Assembly: GCA_943735955.1 (NCBI GenBank)
Contig: OX030956.1
Location: 8,466,105-8,530,104, forward strand
DNA length: 64,000 nt
Direction of reading: 5' to 3'
Source of the DNA: Piscicola geometra
Lineage: Eukaryota > Annelida > Clitellata > Hirudinida > Piscicolidae
Every line of letters starts with the position of its first letter. The first letter of the stretch is position 1. Below the pieces are notes generated by a model. It was not told the origin of the DNA and did not search any database. It saw nothing but the letters and a program-made list of their open reading frames with translations. A program made the translations under genes and the position numbers. This document shows, in pieces, positions 46,551-57,473 of this stretch.

Positions 46551-46604
46551 AAATATATAGAAAAAACTAAAAGAACTTTCCGATTTTTTATCGGCTTATT
46601 TAAG

Positions 46605-46935
46605 TACGGGATAACATGAGATAACCTTTATTCCGCTGGGGGTCAGATAATCTGTTACATCATTTCTGTGACATTTTCTGAGGTTACTCAAACAAAAAAC
46701 GGATTTTTTTATTAGAACTTTATCTGCTTTCAGTTTGCAGTTTTCAGCTACTTTTTTACCAATAATTTTTACAGGTGGCCTTTTCCTAACAGGTTGTGTA
46801 CCTGCTGTTTTATTGTTGGTTTCTTCAGGGTTCTCTTTCTTTTCTGCGTTGCTGTGTTGAGTTTTTTCCCATTTCTCACCAAAACGAATGGCTGACTATC
46901 ATCTTCTGTTGGAGTAAGTTTATCTTTGGCGCCAA
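46605..46935 (-). pseudogene. Unidentified transposon ORF fragment
   Basis: Reads DSQPFVLVRNGKKLNTATQK, then in another frame GKRPPVKIIGKKVAENCKLK, ADKVLIKKSVFCLSNLRKCH, RNDVTDYLTPSGIKVISCYP. The last block resembles a small conserved region often found in uncharacterised invertebrate transposon-linked proteins. I cannot name it. Lies between MULE and Merlin remnants, same strand. Confidence 0.4.
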
Positions 46936-46944
46936 AGATTTTCT

Positions 46945-47806
46945 ATTCCGTTTGTGTGTACGCCACTAGGCGCCACAAAGCAAACAGAATGGTTGTCGGT
47001 ACTGTGTGCTAACCCAGTAACTACTGTTACTCGTGAATAGGCCCTCCACTCGTCGCTCCAGATAGTGGTCCCTGTTGAAACAAAAGTATACACTGTTAAA
47101 AAAGGATTTATAAATGAATAAACATAGTATAAATGAGAAAAAAATTAAAAGATATTTACCTGGTAAAACATGCTCTTGAATAATCGGTGATAGAGTGCAG
47201 CATCTCTTTTTTCTACTTGTACCATAAAAGCCTCCTTGGTCTCATTGTCTATCCCCCCAAAAACCCATCGTTGCCTCACTGGCCTTGCCCTGTGGTTTTT
47301 CGTTCGTTTGGCCGCCGAAATAATACTCTCATCAATCTGGACCACGTGCCCAAGACCTCCAATACGAACTGGGTGATCTCAGTTCGTACAGAGGTCTCTG
47401 AGCATATTGAACCAGTCCGGGAGAGTGGTATTACCTTTTATTTTCAAAATGCTGGCTGCCGTCGCTTGACTGATGTCATTAAAACACCATAAAAAATTAT
47501 CTGAAAGGTATAATCAATTTTTTCATTAATATTTAAATATTATAAATCAAGTTTCAGTTTATTCTTATCGAAATACTTCAAATAAAGTAAAGTACCTACC
47601 ATAATGCATCTATTCAGGGGAAGTCGGGAGTTTTCGAAAAAACTCCCTTTCCTTATACATTTATGGCATTGTGGACATCGCCATGTATGTCCGTCTGAAG
47701 TATTTGGGCGGTCAGTAATTAGCATGTCGGCTCCGCATGAGCAGGTTTTTGCCCGACTGAGCAGACCATGCTCTTTCGCCCAACTGATGACATTTTCTGC
47801 CTTCAA
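46945..47806 (-). pseudogene. Merlin (IS1016/ISXO2-like) transposase
   Basis: Minus strand: AENVISWAKEHGLLSRAKTC with a Cys-rich segment (CSCGADM.. WRCPQCHKCIRKGSFF), a GTAGGT donor after 47600, then ILKIKGNTTLPDWFNMLRDL, a TGA, VQIDESIISAAKRT, RQRWVFGGIDNETKEAFMVQ, an intron after FYQ (donor at 47159), and GTTIWSDEWRAYSRVTVV. The IDES, WVFGG and SDEWRAY blocks are the ISXO2-like DDE core found in Merlin DNA transposons. One nonsense codon and a phase mismatch at the first intron suggest decay. Confidence 0.88.
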
Positions 47807-47813
47807 TAGAATA

Positions 47814-48739
47814 TTACCTATTTCTAATGAGCATTATGGGTTGAAGGGAAAGGACCTCTAAATTGTACACATTTTTTGTCACCTCGAGATCAGGAATAAC
47901 TACTGATGGGGCCTTATACATCCCGTTCCACCCTACTCCTGTGGTTCCGTTGAACCACCAATCTATCCGCGTGGAATCTTGCATCCCGTAACTTGCATCC
48001 GAGGAGATTGCAGTGATTCTTACATAGGAGCATGTTGCTTGATAAAGTCTTCCCCCATCAACATGGTATGCGTGACCTGGCCCAGGATAAGGCTGTCTGA
48101 AATGTGAGAGTTGGTAAGGAGAGAGCTTATTTGAGGTGACTATTATATCATGGACCAAAAGACATGTCTCCCTTTCCTGGTAGCGGTAAATTTCTGTTAG
48201 ATGATACATGTCATTATCAGTCGATCCTCTGAGCTGGATCTTTGTCCCCAATGGACACATCCTGAGACCTAAATCCTTCTTTACGTTGCCTTGTGAGACT
48301 ATGATCACATCGCCAAGACCTGTTTTAATCCATACCTCTGAGCAGTAAATTATCAGACAAGCCTTCGCAAGCCACCAATGGTGGTGATTGGGGAGATGAG
48401 CTCTGACCCACTGCTCTTTCCCATTTTGGGCGATAATCCCCTTATGAGTTACCTTAGGGGGACTCACGGATTCTACCGGTGTCTCACCAATCCACACAGC
48501 ACTCTCCCCGTTCACTTACCCCCTAGGAACATCGGGTCTAGGAGATCGAGTGAGTAGGGGTCAACTTTCACGGTGTGTACCACCGAAGAGTGAAAATGCA
48601 GGGATGTGGGGTTGTCGCTCACCATCCATGAACATATCGGTGCTGGGAAGTATGGCTGGATCTTTAAGTCTGAGTCGTCAGGCAAGCTAGTCAAACTTAG
48701 CGGACGAGGGTGTATTCTCTTCACTATGGTGAGTCTCAA
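47814..48739 (-). pseudogene. Unidentified Cys/Trp-rich ORF pair
   Basis: Two overlapping minus-strand ORFs (48739-48512, then 48515-47814 in a shifted frame, the second beginning with GTG) read as one protein of about 300 residues if a one-frame change near 48514 is allowed. Contents: PYFPAPICSWMVSDNPTSLH, then HHHWWLAKACLIIYCSEVWI, GLRMCPLGTKIQLRG, YQERETCLLVHDII, YHVDGGRLYQATCSYVRITA, DWWFNGTTGVGWN. Cys and Trp spacing suggests an extracellular or structural beta-rich protein. No signal peptide or membrane span is obvious. GGGGGTAAGTGA at the junction could be a splice donor. Lies directly upstream of Merlin on the same strand. Function unknown. Confidence 0.45.
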
Positions 48740-49213
48740 AAGAAGTTTTTAGCGCATAACGCGCTCCATCAACGAGGGAAAGGGCTGCAGGCGTCATCCC
48801 TGCTGAAGCCGAGGGGCTTGCCGAAAGAGGAAAACTTAATAAATAAAGGAACTCAACAACTTTGAACGTTCTTCGAAAGTAAATTCCGAAAACCTTTCAA
48901 CAGAGGTAGTGTGATCAATGGATCCAACTCGCACTACTTCTTTGCGACCGGCATAAATATAAAGAGGTTGCAAAAAATAAAGACTTGGTACCTCGATGGT
49001 ACTTTTAAGATCGTCATGAAGCCATTGTTCTTTAAGGAAAAACTGAGAAAGCTAGCGTACCATTTTTTATTGAGTCCCTTCATTTGGTCAGCTTTCATCT
49101 TTCGGCAAGCATCCTTGCGTCTGTCCCTCGGCTTCAGCAGGGATGACGCCTGCAGCCCTTTTCCTCGTTCATGGGGCGCGGTATGCGCTAAAAACTTCTT
49201 TTGAGACTCAGGT
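48728..49213. repeat. Inverted repeat, ~110-bp arms
   Basis: The left arm 48728-48835 (AGTCTCAAAAGAAGTTTTTA, GCAGGCGTCATCCCTGC, CCGAGGGGCTTGCCGAAAG) is mirrored at 49098-49213 with modest divergence. The loop holds a plus-strand MULE fragment. Could be terminal repeats of abutting elements or an inversion breakpoint. Confidence 0.85.
48900..49050 (+). pseudogene. MULE transposase exon, plus strand
   Basis: Reads YFFATGINIKRLQKIKTWYL then DGTFKIVMKPLF, equivalent to the 39.3 and 46.1 kb MULE exons but on the opposite strand. Lies inside the inverted repeat. Confidence 0.75.
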
Positions 49214-49885
49214 TGCTGCGGACTGACTTCTGTCAGTTTTTGTCTCTCGGCCTGTAAAACGGGCACGTCATTGTGTGAATAATTTATAAGCTGTTAGAAG
49301 CTTTTCAATCAGTCAACTGAATAATAATATTAAAATAGCGAAGAGGTTCCCCGTTGGCTCTTGTGGTCCCATCTTTTTCCTCTACCTTTTCACTTTTCTT
49401 GCCCCAAGAGGCTGGCTGTTACTTGGAATAAGTCCAACCAATTGTTGAAGCTGTTCAGAATACTTTTTGTCCAGCTTCTATTTTTATCTGAATTCAAAAA
49501 CAAAGCTCATATTCGGAAGTTAGAATCATAACATTAAATTTTTCAAGTATGTGAATTATTGAGTATAAATAATACCGATCATTAATGACCTGTTTGGTTC
49601 GAAGGACTCCCGGTACAGCAGGATGAATATGAGACTGACTATTTAAAACTGTCCCCTATGGCTTTATTCTGGTGGAACATCTGGTGACAGTGCCGGATTT
49701 TTAGGTACTTTGTGTGAATCTGTAGCCCTTGTTTGACACATGCAATAGTCTCATAGGCTCCTACGCTGAAGTCCTGTGGCTGCTTCATGATCCTTCAAAT
49801 TCACAACGCTGATGCTCGCTCATCTTCACAACGCCTAGCTATGCGTTGTAATAGTTGGGCTTTATGAAAGTGAACTAGCTCGGTG
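49214..49885. other. No firm gene; weak minus-strand ORF end
   Basis: Minus-strand 49790-49640 reads MKQPQDFSVGAYETIACVKQ, GLQIHTKYLKIRHCHQMFHQ, NKAIGDSFK, stop. It may be the C-terminus of another transposon ORF; no family recognised. Confidence 0.35.
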
Positions 49886-49930
49886 TTGTGAATTTAAAGT
49901 GTGTGTTTGTTTGTGTGTGTGTGAGTGTGT

Positions 49931-50006
<76 letters not shown>

Positions 50007-50020
50007 GTGTGTGTGTGTGT
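49886..50020. repeat. (TG)n microsatellite
   Basis: TG dinucleotide run with GAG and GCG interruptions. Confidence 0.95.
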
Positions 50021-50085
50021 TCGAATTTGAATCTCGAAGTCTACGATATTTTAATGTTGAAAATTTAACTACTTCAAGTCTTTCA

Positions 50086-50835
50086 TTATATATATTTTTT
50101 ATTAGGTAACATTTTGGTAGCTCTTCGCATTTTTAATGCATTCAGTTTGTTTTTTTTCAATATAGGACTCAATAAACTGCTAAGGTATTCTAGATGGAGC
50201 CTAACTATACCTTTAAATAATAATCTAAATGTTTTTATATCAATAAATTTAAACTCTCTCGTTAATCCCAGTATTTGGTTAGCTTCACTTACTTGCTTTT
50301 GAATATGCATATATAATTTCAAATGATTATCTATTATCACACCAAGGTTTTTTTCATAAGCAATACTTTCCAGTAATACCTGACCACCATCGTAATCCTT
50401 CATGTATAAACTCTTGATGCATTTGATTTTCGAGATATTTGTAAGAAATAAATATTTTCGGATGAAGTCTGAGTTGCCATTGTAGACTGCCATTATTTTA
50501 TTTATATCTCCTTGTAGCTTAATCTCATCATCTCCCTCATTTATTTGTCCATACATTTTGCAATCATCTGCGTACATGAAAACATTTGAGTTTACATTAT
50601 TTGGGGAATCGTTCACAAAACAACTGTGGACCCAAAACAGCTCCTTGGCAAATTCCACTTGTCACCCTCTCCCATATTTGTTTTATACCATTTACATCTT
50701 TGTATTCTATTATTTAGGATTTTTCCTTCATTCACACGCTGTATAACCAATACGATAGTTTGTGAATTGACCTTGTATGTGGCCCCTTGTCAAAAGCTTT
50801 GAAGATATCCGTATACGTCATGTGTATTACCCTAA
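50086..50835 (-). pseudogene. Non-LTR retrotransposon reverse transcriptase remnant
   Basis: Minus-strand readings: YTDIFKAFDKGPHTRSIHKL, then VTSGICQGAVLGP, then after a frame change FMYADDCKMYGQINEGDDEI, LQGDINKI, YEKNLGVIIDNHLKLYMHIQ and YLSSLLSP. AFDK, SG.CQG.VLGP and YADD are RT domains 3-5 of Jockey/CR1-like LINEs. Stops and frameshifts upstream of 50658 show inactivity. The endonuclease domain is absent. Confidence 0.85.
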
Positions 50836-51440
50836 AATATCTGTCAAATCATCTCTTACCTCTATTAATTGTAACATTGTTGACCGTCCACCAATAATAC
50901 AATATTGGGTATTACAAATAATTCGTTTCATTCATTGTTTTTTCTTGTGTATGTGTTTGCGTCAACGAAATGAGTGTCCGAACAAATCGTCACAGATATT
51001 TTATCCCCATAATAAAAAATTACAATTACAATTCAAAATAATGTCCAATTAGCTGATACCACATTGCGTTAAAACGTGATTAACTTTCGATTACATTTAT
51101 TTAACTTCGATTAAAATTGTTAATCTTGGAACAGCTTCAAATTATTTATTACTTGATATTAAAAATTGGTTTAAATATCACTTACCCAACATAAACACAA
51201 CGACAAAGGTGTTCAATTACGACAGCATTGATCCTACATGACCCATTCAAACTACAAAGACATCACAGTTTATAACATCTTACAACATCTCGCCACAAAA
51301 CCACACAAATAGCATGGATACCACCTATACACGCAAGTTCAAATAGTTTTCCTTCAAAGACGTTTTGATGATAAGGTGAGAAAAAACGTTTCAAATGGTT
51401 GGAAAAGAGGGTGACAAACAACTTCAGTTTCTTATTAACT
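50836..51440. other. No gene; hAT-like terminal motif at ~51060-51140
   Basis: GCGTTAAAACGTGATTAACT.. TCGATTAAAATTGTTAATC followed by GGAACAGC resembles the ends of the hAT element in ANKS3 intron 2, suggesting a solo end. Rest AT-rich. Confidence 0.4.
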
Positions 51441-51444
51441 GCAT

Positions 51445-51445
<1 letters not shown>

Positions 51446-51504
<59 letters not shown>

Positions 51505-51511
51505 TTACCAC

Positions 51512-51596
<85 letters not shown>

Positions 51597-51608
51597 TCTA
51601 CTACTACT
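51446..51608. repeat. (TAC)n microsatellite
   Basis: About 160 bp of ACT/TAC triplets with sparse AAT or TTC changes. Confidence 0.96.
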
Positions 51609-51897
51609 AATGCTTTTGATGACATCTAGATTTTAATTACATTTATCATTTTCTTTGATTTCTAATGCTTTTATGGATTATGTGTATAGATTTTAATAAT
51701 TGAGTTTGTCTCTTGGTTTAATAAAGAGAATGAAAGTTGTTGAGTTTTCAAAACCGGTTCATGTCATTTACTTTCATTTAGTTTGGAATTGGTCGTTTTT
51801 ACTCTGTATTTTAACCTTTTACTAATTTGTAACGAAATAATTTATAAAAATTAAAAAAAGGAAAAAAGATTAATTTATAAGACACTGTTTGAATAGA

Positions 51898-52885
51898 AGG
51901 GATGCAGTCGATTCACCCCATAACCGATTCAACCCTTAAAATATTTCAAAACGGGCTTTATTTTTTATAGGTATTTTGCTAAAATAAAATAATAAATTAT
52001 TATTTTTTAAACAATGAAAAAAAAAAAAAAATTTTTTTTTCAAATAAATGAAAAACTAAGAAAAAATTATTAAATGAATAAATAAAATTTTTTTTAAAGA
52101 TAAAATAAATGGAAAATGCTTTTTTAAAAGTATACAATATATCTAAAAAATATATATAAAATTATAAAATATTAAAAAAATATATTAAAAATTATAAAAT
52201 ATTTAAAAAATATATTAAAAATCATAAAATACTAAAAAAACATTAAAAATTATAAAATATTTAAAAAAATATATTAAAAATTATAAAATATTTAAAAAAT
52301 ATATTTAAAATTATAAAATATTTAAAAAATATATTAAAAATTATAAAATATATTAAAAATTATAAAATATTAAAATAAGTATAAAATAAATAGATAATTA
52401 TAAAATAAATAAAAATTATAAAATAAATAAATAAAAGTTATAAAATAAATAAAAAGTTATAAAATAAGTATAAAAAAATAATTAAATAAATGATAAATTA
52501 TTAAATAAAAAATAATTATTAAATAAAAATAATAATTATTCAATAAAAAAATAATTATTCAATAAAAAAATAATTATTCAATAAAAGAATAATTATTCAA
52601 TAAAAAATTATATGAAATATATTATATAATATAAAATAAATTATCAAATAGAAAAAAAAATCTTTAATATTAAATAAACTTTTCAATATCATTTCAACAT
52701 TACATTTTAAAAATAAACTTCATCCAGATCTGTATATAATTGACTCCGTTTTATTTGGTAGCTGTCATATATCTGGGATATCTTATGATGATTCTGGTCG
52801 CAGGCTCAAACCTCTATAACCAGATCATATTTTTGTATTTGCCTCAGCACTCTCATTGAGGGTTGTCATTGAAGTTCGACTTTTT
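51898..52885. mobile_element. Partial, inverted copy of the 27.8-kb foldback element
   Basis: Starts GGGATGCAGTCGATTCACCC with two 16-bp terminal units, then AACGGGCTTTATTTTTTATA. AT-rich segments follow in the reverse of the order in the full copy, including a short 19-bp array near 52540-52600. It ends in the same single-copy segment (GGTAGCTGTCATATATCTGG, GGTTGTCATTGAAGTTCGAC). The other terminus is missing. Confidence 0.8.
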
Positions 52886-54292
52886 TGACGCTGAGGGTTT
52901 TTGAATAAGGAATTTATTTTTTAACGCAAGGGGATGTTGTCAGATCTGAAAATTGCTTTTGAAGTCCGGCAGTTTTGTTGAAGATGGATATTGATTTTGG
53001 AGCTGTGAATAGTTGTTTGAAGCTGGAAACGATTGATTGAAATATGTAATGCTAACTACATCAGTCTATACTTCCGTCACCAAGATGAAAATCTAATAAG
53101 TCCTCCAGAAGCTTTAAGTCTGAGGTTGATGAAGGTAGACGATTAAAATTAGTATACCTATACTGTATATATAATCTTCACATATTTAACCAGTTTGAAA
53201 TAGTTTGGAAACGTTTAACTACTTTATTTTAGTTTAGTTAACTATTCTCAAAAATAAGTTTATATCTATTAGTTATACTACTTATTTTTAGTTTAAAATA
53301 GTTAGAGTTTAACTAAAAATATTTAGTTAGTTGCCCATCACTGTATATTATACATATGCATTTTCTAACCAATCAATGACTTCATTATTCATAGTCTTTC
53401 GAATATGTTCCAAAGCATCGAGCTGCTGAACTCTTGACCCCAGTCATCTGAAACTCAATACTTCTCTATCACCATTTCATGAATCTTTCCGGTGTTTAAA
53501 CCAGTGTTTTGAACAATTTATAAAATACTTCGGCATTCATTTTTAAGTATTTGTTTTTAAAACTTAAAGATTTTGAATTTTTCATGAAAACATAAGCGAG
53601 CTGATTAAATACCTTTTTCTTCGGTGGATTCGTTGAAGTCATTTGATGAAAACTTTTTTCTCGTTACATTCACATAGTCTCGTATAGTTAATATTTATTT
53701 TAACGTTTCTCTAAGCTTTGAAATAAAATATTGTTCGAAGCTATAATCACTTGCTGCAGAAAGCTTTACTAGCCAATTCTGATCGTTTCTGATCGAATGG
53801 TGGTGCTTTTGGTGTTAGTTGAAGAGCTGTGTTGTGGTGCTGTGGTGATGGTTGAAGTGAAAACAATGATTCTGTAGCAATGATGATCGTGGTGATGTGG
53901 GCGAGGTTGGATTATTGAGTTTAATTGTGTTTTTTATATAAATTGATATACTTACGGGGAATCCAAAAAGCGGTTAAATTTAACAAAATTATTCAAAAGA
54001 GCTATATAAATAGTTTTAATTGATTGATTGGTTAATTTCTAGAGGCTTTTTCTCCAGGAGGCCGATTAGAGCTAGGGTTGAAAAAGGACTTCAGTTTGGG
54101 TCAGAGTTAGGATTAAGATTAGAGTTAAATTAATGAATTTATTTATTTTTCAAAACAAATTTTGAATTTATAATATTATTATAATAAATCAATCAATCAA
54201 TCACTAATGATTTGTATAGCGCCCTTTACTAAGTGAACAAAAGCGCTCTAAACTATAATAGTACATAGTCTATAGAGCAAATATAAATGGAT
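52886..54292. other. No gene; solo hAT end near 53345
   Basis: GTTAGTTGCCCATCACTG (to about 53342) read in reverse is CAGTGATGGGCAACTAAC, a common hAT terminus, with GTTTAACTA-rich sequence inwards; the other end was not found. The rest shows no exon. A short TGATTGATTGG run lies at 54018-54033. Confidence 0.45.
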
Positions 54293-55071
54293 GTAGGATA
54301 AAAAGCCTCTCGGAGAAAAAGCCATCGGATAAAATACCTTCTACAAAAAGCCTCCCGGAAAAAAAACCTCTTGGAGAAAAAGTCTTCTTGTTAATATTTT
54401 AGTATAAATAAAACTGACATTTTATATAAAAAACGGATTTTTTTATAGATTTGTTTCACAATTTTAAATAAATAAAAAGAACTATTTTGAAAAAAATTAC
54501 ATTATTAAAACGAACTATAATTATAACTATAACGGACTTTATTTTTTCTATAGATTCGTTTCACAATTTTGAATAAATAAAACGGACTATATTTTTTTAA
54601 ATTACATAATTAAAACGAACTTTAAATTGTCAAATTTAATGAATTATTAAATACAATACGAATTATTTAACACAAGATAAATATATTGATTGATTGTGAT
54701 AGTCATCAACTTACATACCTTTTCGTATTCGTTGTCTTGGTGACTAAGAATTAGCATGTAAATTATAGTATAATTATTATACGCTTCATCTCATTTTTTA
54801 TTTGAATACTTGATTAGAATATATTTTTAGTATGATCACTCTAAATTTTCTAAGGTTTTTTAAACAATATAAATATCAAGATACTGATTTCTAATTTTTA
54901 TTGATTTAGATTTTTTTTCTAAATTAATTTTAGTGATGATGATGCTGATAACGATGGCTGTGGTGTTGATAATAATGATTCTTTCATATCACTTGAATTT
55001 GGTAATGTCTTAGGGTGTCAATGCAAACATATACACAAGTACAAGAAAGTTATGACGTCATTCGTAAAGGT

Positions 55072-55079
55072 AGTAGTAT

Positions 55080-55175
<96 letters not shown>

Positions 55176-55180
55176 TAGTT
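55072..55180. repeat. (TAG)n microsatellite
   Basis: About 105 bp of TAG triplets just left of the hAT insertion. Confidence 0.96.
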
Positions 55181-56194
55181 GTAGAAGTATTAGTAGTGGA
55201 GCTTAGTAGTTTGTTTGACATGGAGGATATCATGGGCGGCGATCACTATTTTTTAGTGGGGGGGGGGTCCACCTTAATGTGGACCCCTCCACTTTTTTCC
55301 AATCTTTTTATCTATTTTTTTAAATGTTGATATGAACATAATCGTCAACCATGGCATAAAAATGAATTTTTATACAGTAATACATTGTGAGTATGTGTAG
55401 TTATAGTGATAGCTGTCTAAAAAATATTCTTTGCCTAATTAAATACTCTTTCATCTACTTTTCTTTTTATCTCTATGGCGTAGGCGGGAATCCTAAGGGG
55501 GTCCTGGGGTCCACCTTTATAAGGACCCCTTCACTCTTTTAAAAAAACACATTTCTCAACTCTCATTTTGATACGAGCCTAATTGTCAACCATGGGATAA
55601 AGAAATGCTAATACAGTAATACATTGTGAGTATGTATAGGCAGCGATGCTAGGGGGGGTCCTGGGGTCCATCTTAACATGGACCCCCTTCAATTTTTCAA
55701 ATAAAATAATTTCTTAACTCCTATATTAATACAAGCATAATCGTCAACCATAGCATGAAACAGAATTTTTATTCAGTAATATACGTTGGGTAGGCGTAGT
55801 TATAGTGATAGCTGCCTGAAGCAAAACTATTCTTTGCTTACTCAAATACTCCTCCACCTACTCTTCTTTTTATATTTATGGATTTAAATTAATGAATTAT
55901 ATTTATTTTCAATTTTCGCAAGCAGACATTCAGGATGTTTTTCAGAAAATATCGGTTCACTTTATGCAAACAGACAGATTTACATTTGTATAAATTTTAT
56001 ACTATAAAAAATAATTCACATTGTGTTACTTATTTTGCATGGGCGTTGTTCATAGGGGGTTCTGAGGTCTACCTTAATATCGACCCTTTCAATTTTTAGA
56101 TGAACCAAAGTTATGAATTTCAAAAGGCTTCGAACATTAACTAAAGTTGTAGTTAAATCAAAAAAGTTATATATCATATGACTGGCAAAATGAA

Positions 56195-56990
56195 ATGCTG
56201 ATGCTTTTAGCTCATTCTATCGTTAGAAACATTGTGTGCACTGTTAATGCCGAATCATGCCAGTTTGGTGTTGTGGTTGACGTCACACAAGACTGCAATG
56301 GGTTTGAGCAGAAATCGAAATGCATTCGTTTTGTTGATGAAGCTTTAAATGTTAATGAACAGTTTATTGGTTTGTTCAGCCCACCAGACACGACCAGACA
56401 AACATTCTCTGCTGTAGTAAAAGATGTTCTAATCAGAATTATGCTACCCATAGAAAATCTCAGAGCTCAGACTTATGACGGCGCTGCTAACATGAACGGC
56501 CGGTTTAACGGTTGTCAGGCTATTATCAGCAGTGAGCATCCGCTTGCATTGTTTTTCCACTGTTCTGCACACTGTGAAAATTTTGTAGCCCAGCACACAG
56601 CTGCCGCAAATCCCTTTGTGAGCAATTCACTTCAGTTTGTCTAAGAGTTAGGTGCTTTTTACAATCGTTCAGGGAAGTTCAAGAAGCAGTTTAGTGATGT
56701 TTTAGTGTCTCTTATAACTGACTTTCCTGATGAGCCACTGAATGAAAAGTATAGTATAAAACTTCTTTGTCCTACAAGATGGCTGGTCAGAGTATCTGCA
56801 GTGTCTTCTGTGCTAGGACATTATGAAGTGGTACTTGTTAGCTTGGAATCATTTTCTTCCATTGGTACTGCTGATGAAACAGCTAAAAAAGGCTCAAGGC
56901 TTTTTTTCAACAAGACACTACTGCACTGGCCCTTAAGCTAGTTGTTTTGGTGTTTTCACTTCTGGAACAGTTAAACAAGTCGTTGCAGTG
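56195..56990 (+). pseudogene. hAT transposase (DUF4371/ZMYM1-like), copy 2
   Basis: Reads CQFGVVVDVTQDCNGFEQKS, AQTYDGAANMNGRFNGCQAI, ALFFHCSAHCENFVAQHTAA, a TAA stop at 56641, KFKKQFSDVLVSLITDFPDE, LLCPTRWLVRVSAVSSVLGH. Fewer lesions than the minus-strand copy: one clear stop, then truncation by the MITE at 57006. N-terminal zinc finger and dimerisation domain missing. Confidence 0.87.
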
Positions 56991-57005
56991 AGCAAGTGCC
57001 AAGGT

Positions 57006-57473
57006 CACTGTGGGCTATAAAAAATGAGCCATTGTATATTTGTTTAAAACTTTGGCAAATTCGAACCGATTTGTAATTTTTTTAACTATTTGACTCAGAA
57101 ATGAATGGAAACAAGATGTTATAAAATTTATTTAGATTCCTTTTATATGTATTATCTTCACCTAGTGAAAGTAAAAAAAGTGAGAAAATAGCGAAGACTG
57201 TAATGTAAAACACATAAAAATGTTATAAATTTTTTTAAAAGTTTTAATTTTTTTACAATTTTTTTTACATTTGTTATTACTTTTTCTTTTATGTTTTTTA
57301 CATGACATTTTTCGATATTTTCATCTTTGTTTCAGTTTCACAAGGTAAATGTTTCTTAAATCTTGTTGCTTATTCATTTCTGAGTCAAATAGTGAAAAAA
57401 ATTAAAAATCGCTTTACATTTTCCAAAGTTATATACAAATATATAGCGGCATGTTTTTTTTTGACCCAGAGTG
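57006..57473. mobile_element. MITE inside the hAT element
   Basis: The left arm CACTGTGGGCTATAAAAAAT.. CTTTGG.. ATTTGACTCAGAAATGAAT is mirrored at 57375-57473 (ATTCATTTCTGAGTCAAAT.. TTTGACCCAGAGTG). Arms are about 100 bp with moderate divergence. The terminal CACTGTGGG / CCCAGAGTG hints at a Tc1/mariner-like family, not proven. It cuts the hAT transposase. Confidence 0.75.

Noticed and set aside
35800..48739. Endogenous negative-strand RNA virus origin of the TGPW-family gene and Cys-rich ORF
   Set aside because: Gene order is not collinear with a viral genome, introns are present, no polymerase remnant is seen, and similarity rests only on a loose impression. Kept as unidentified.
54060..54130. 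Telomere-like TTAGGG-type repeat
   Set aside because: Only scattered TTAGG/GTTAG words with no regular period.
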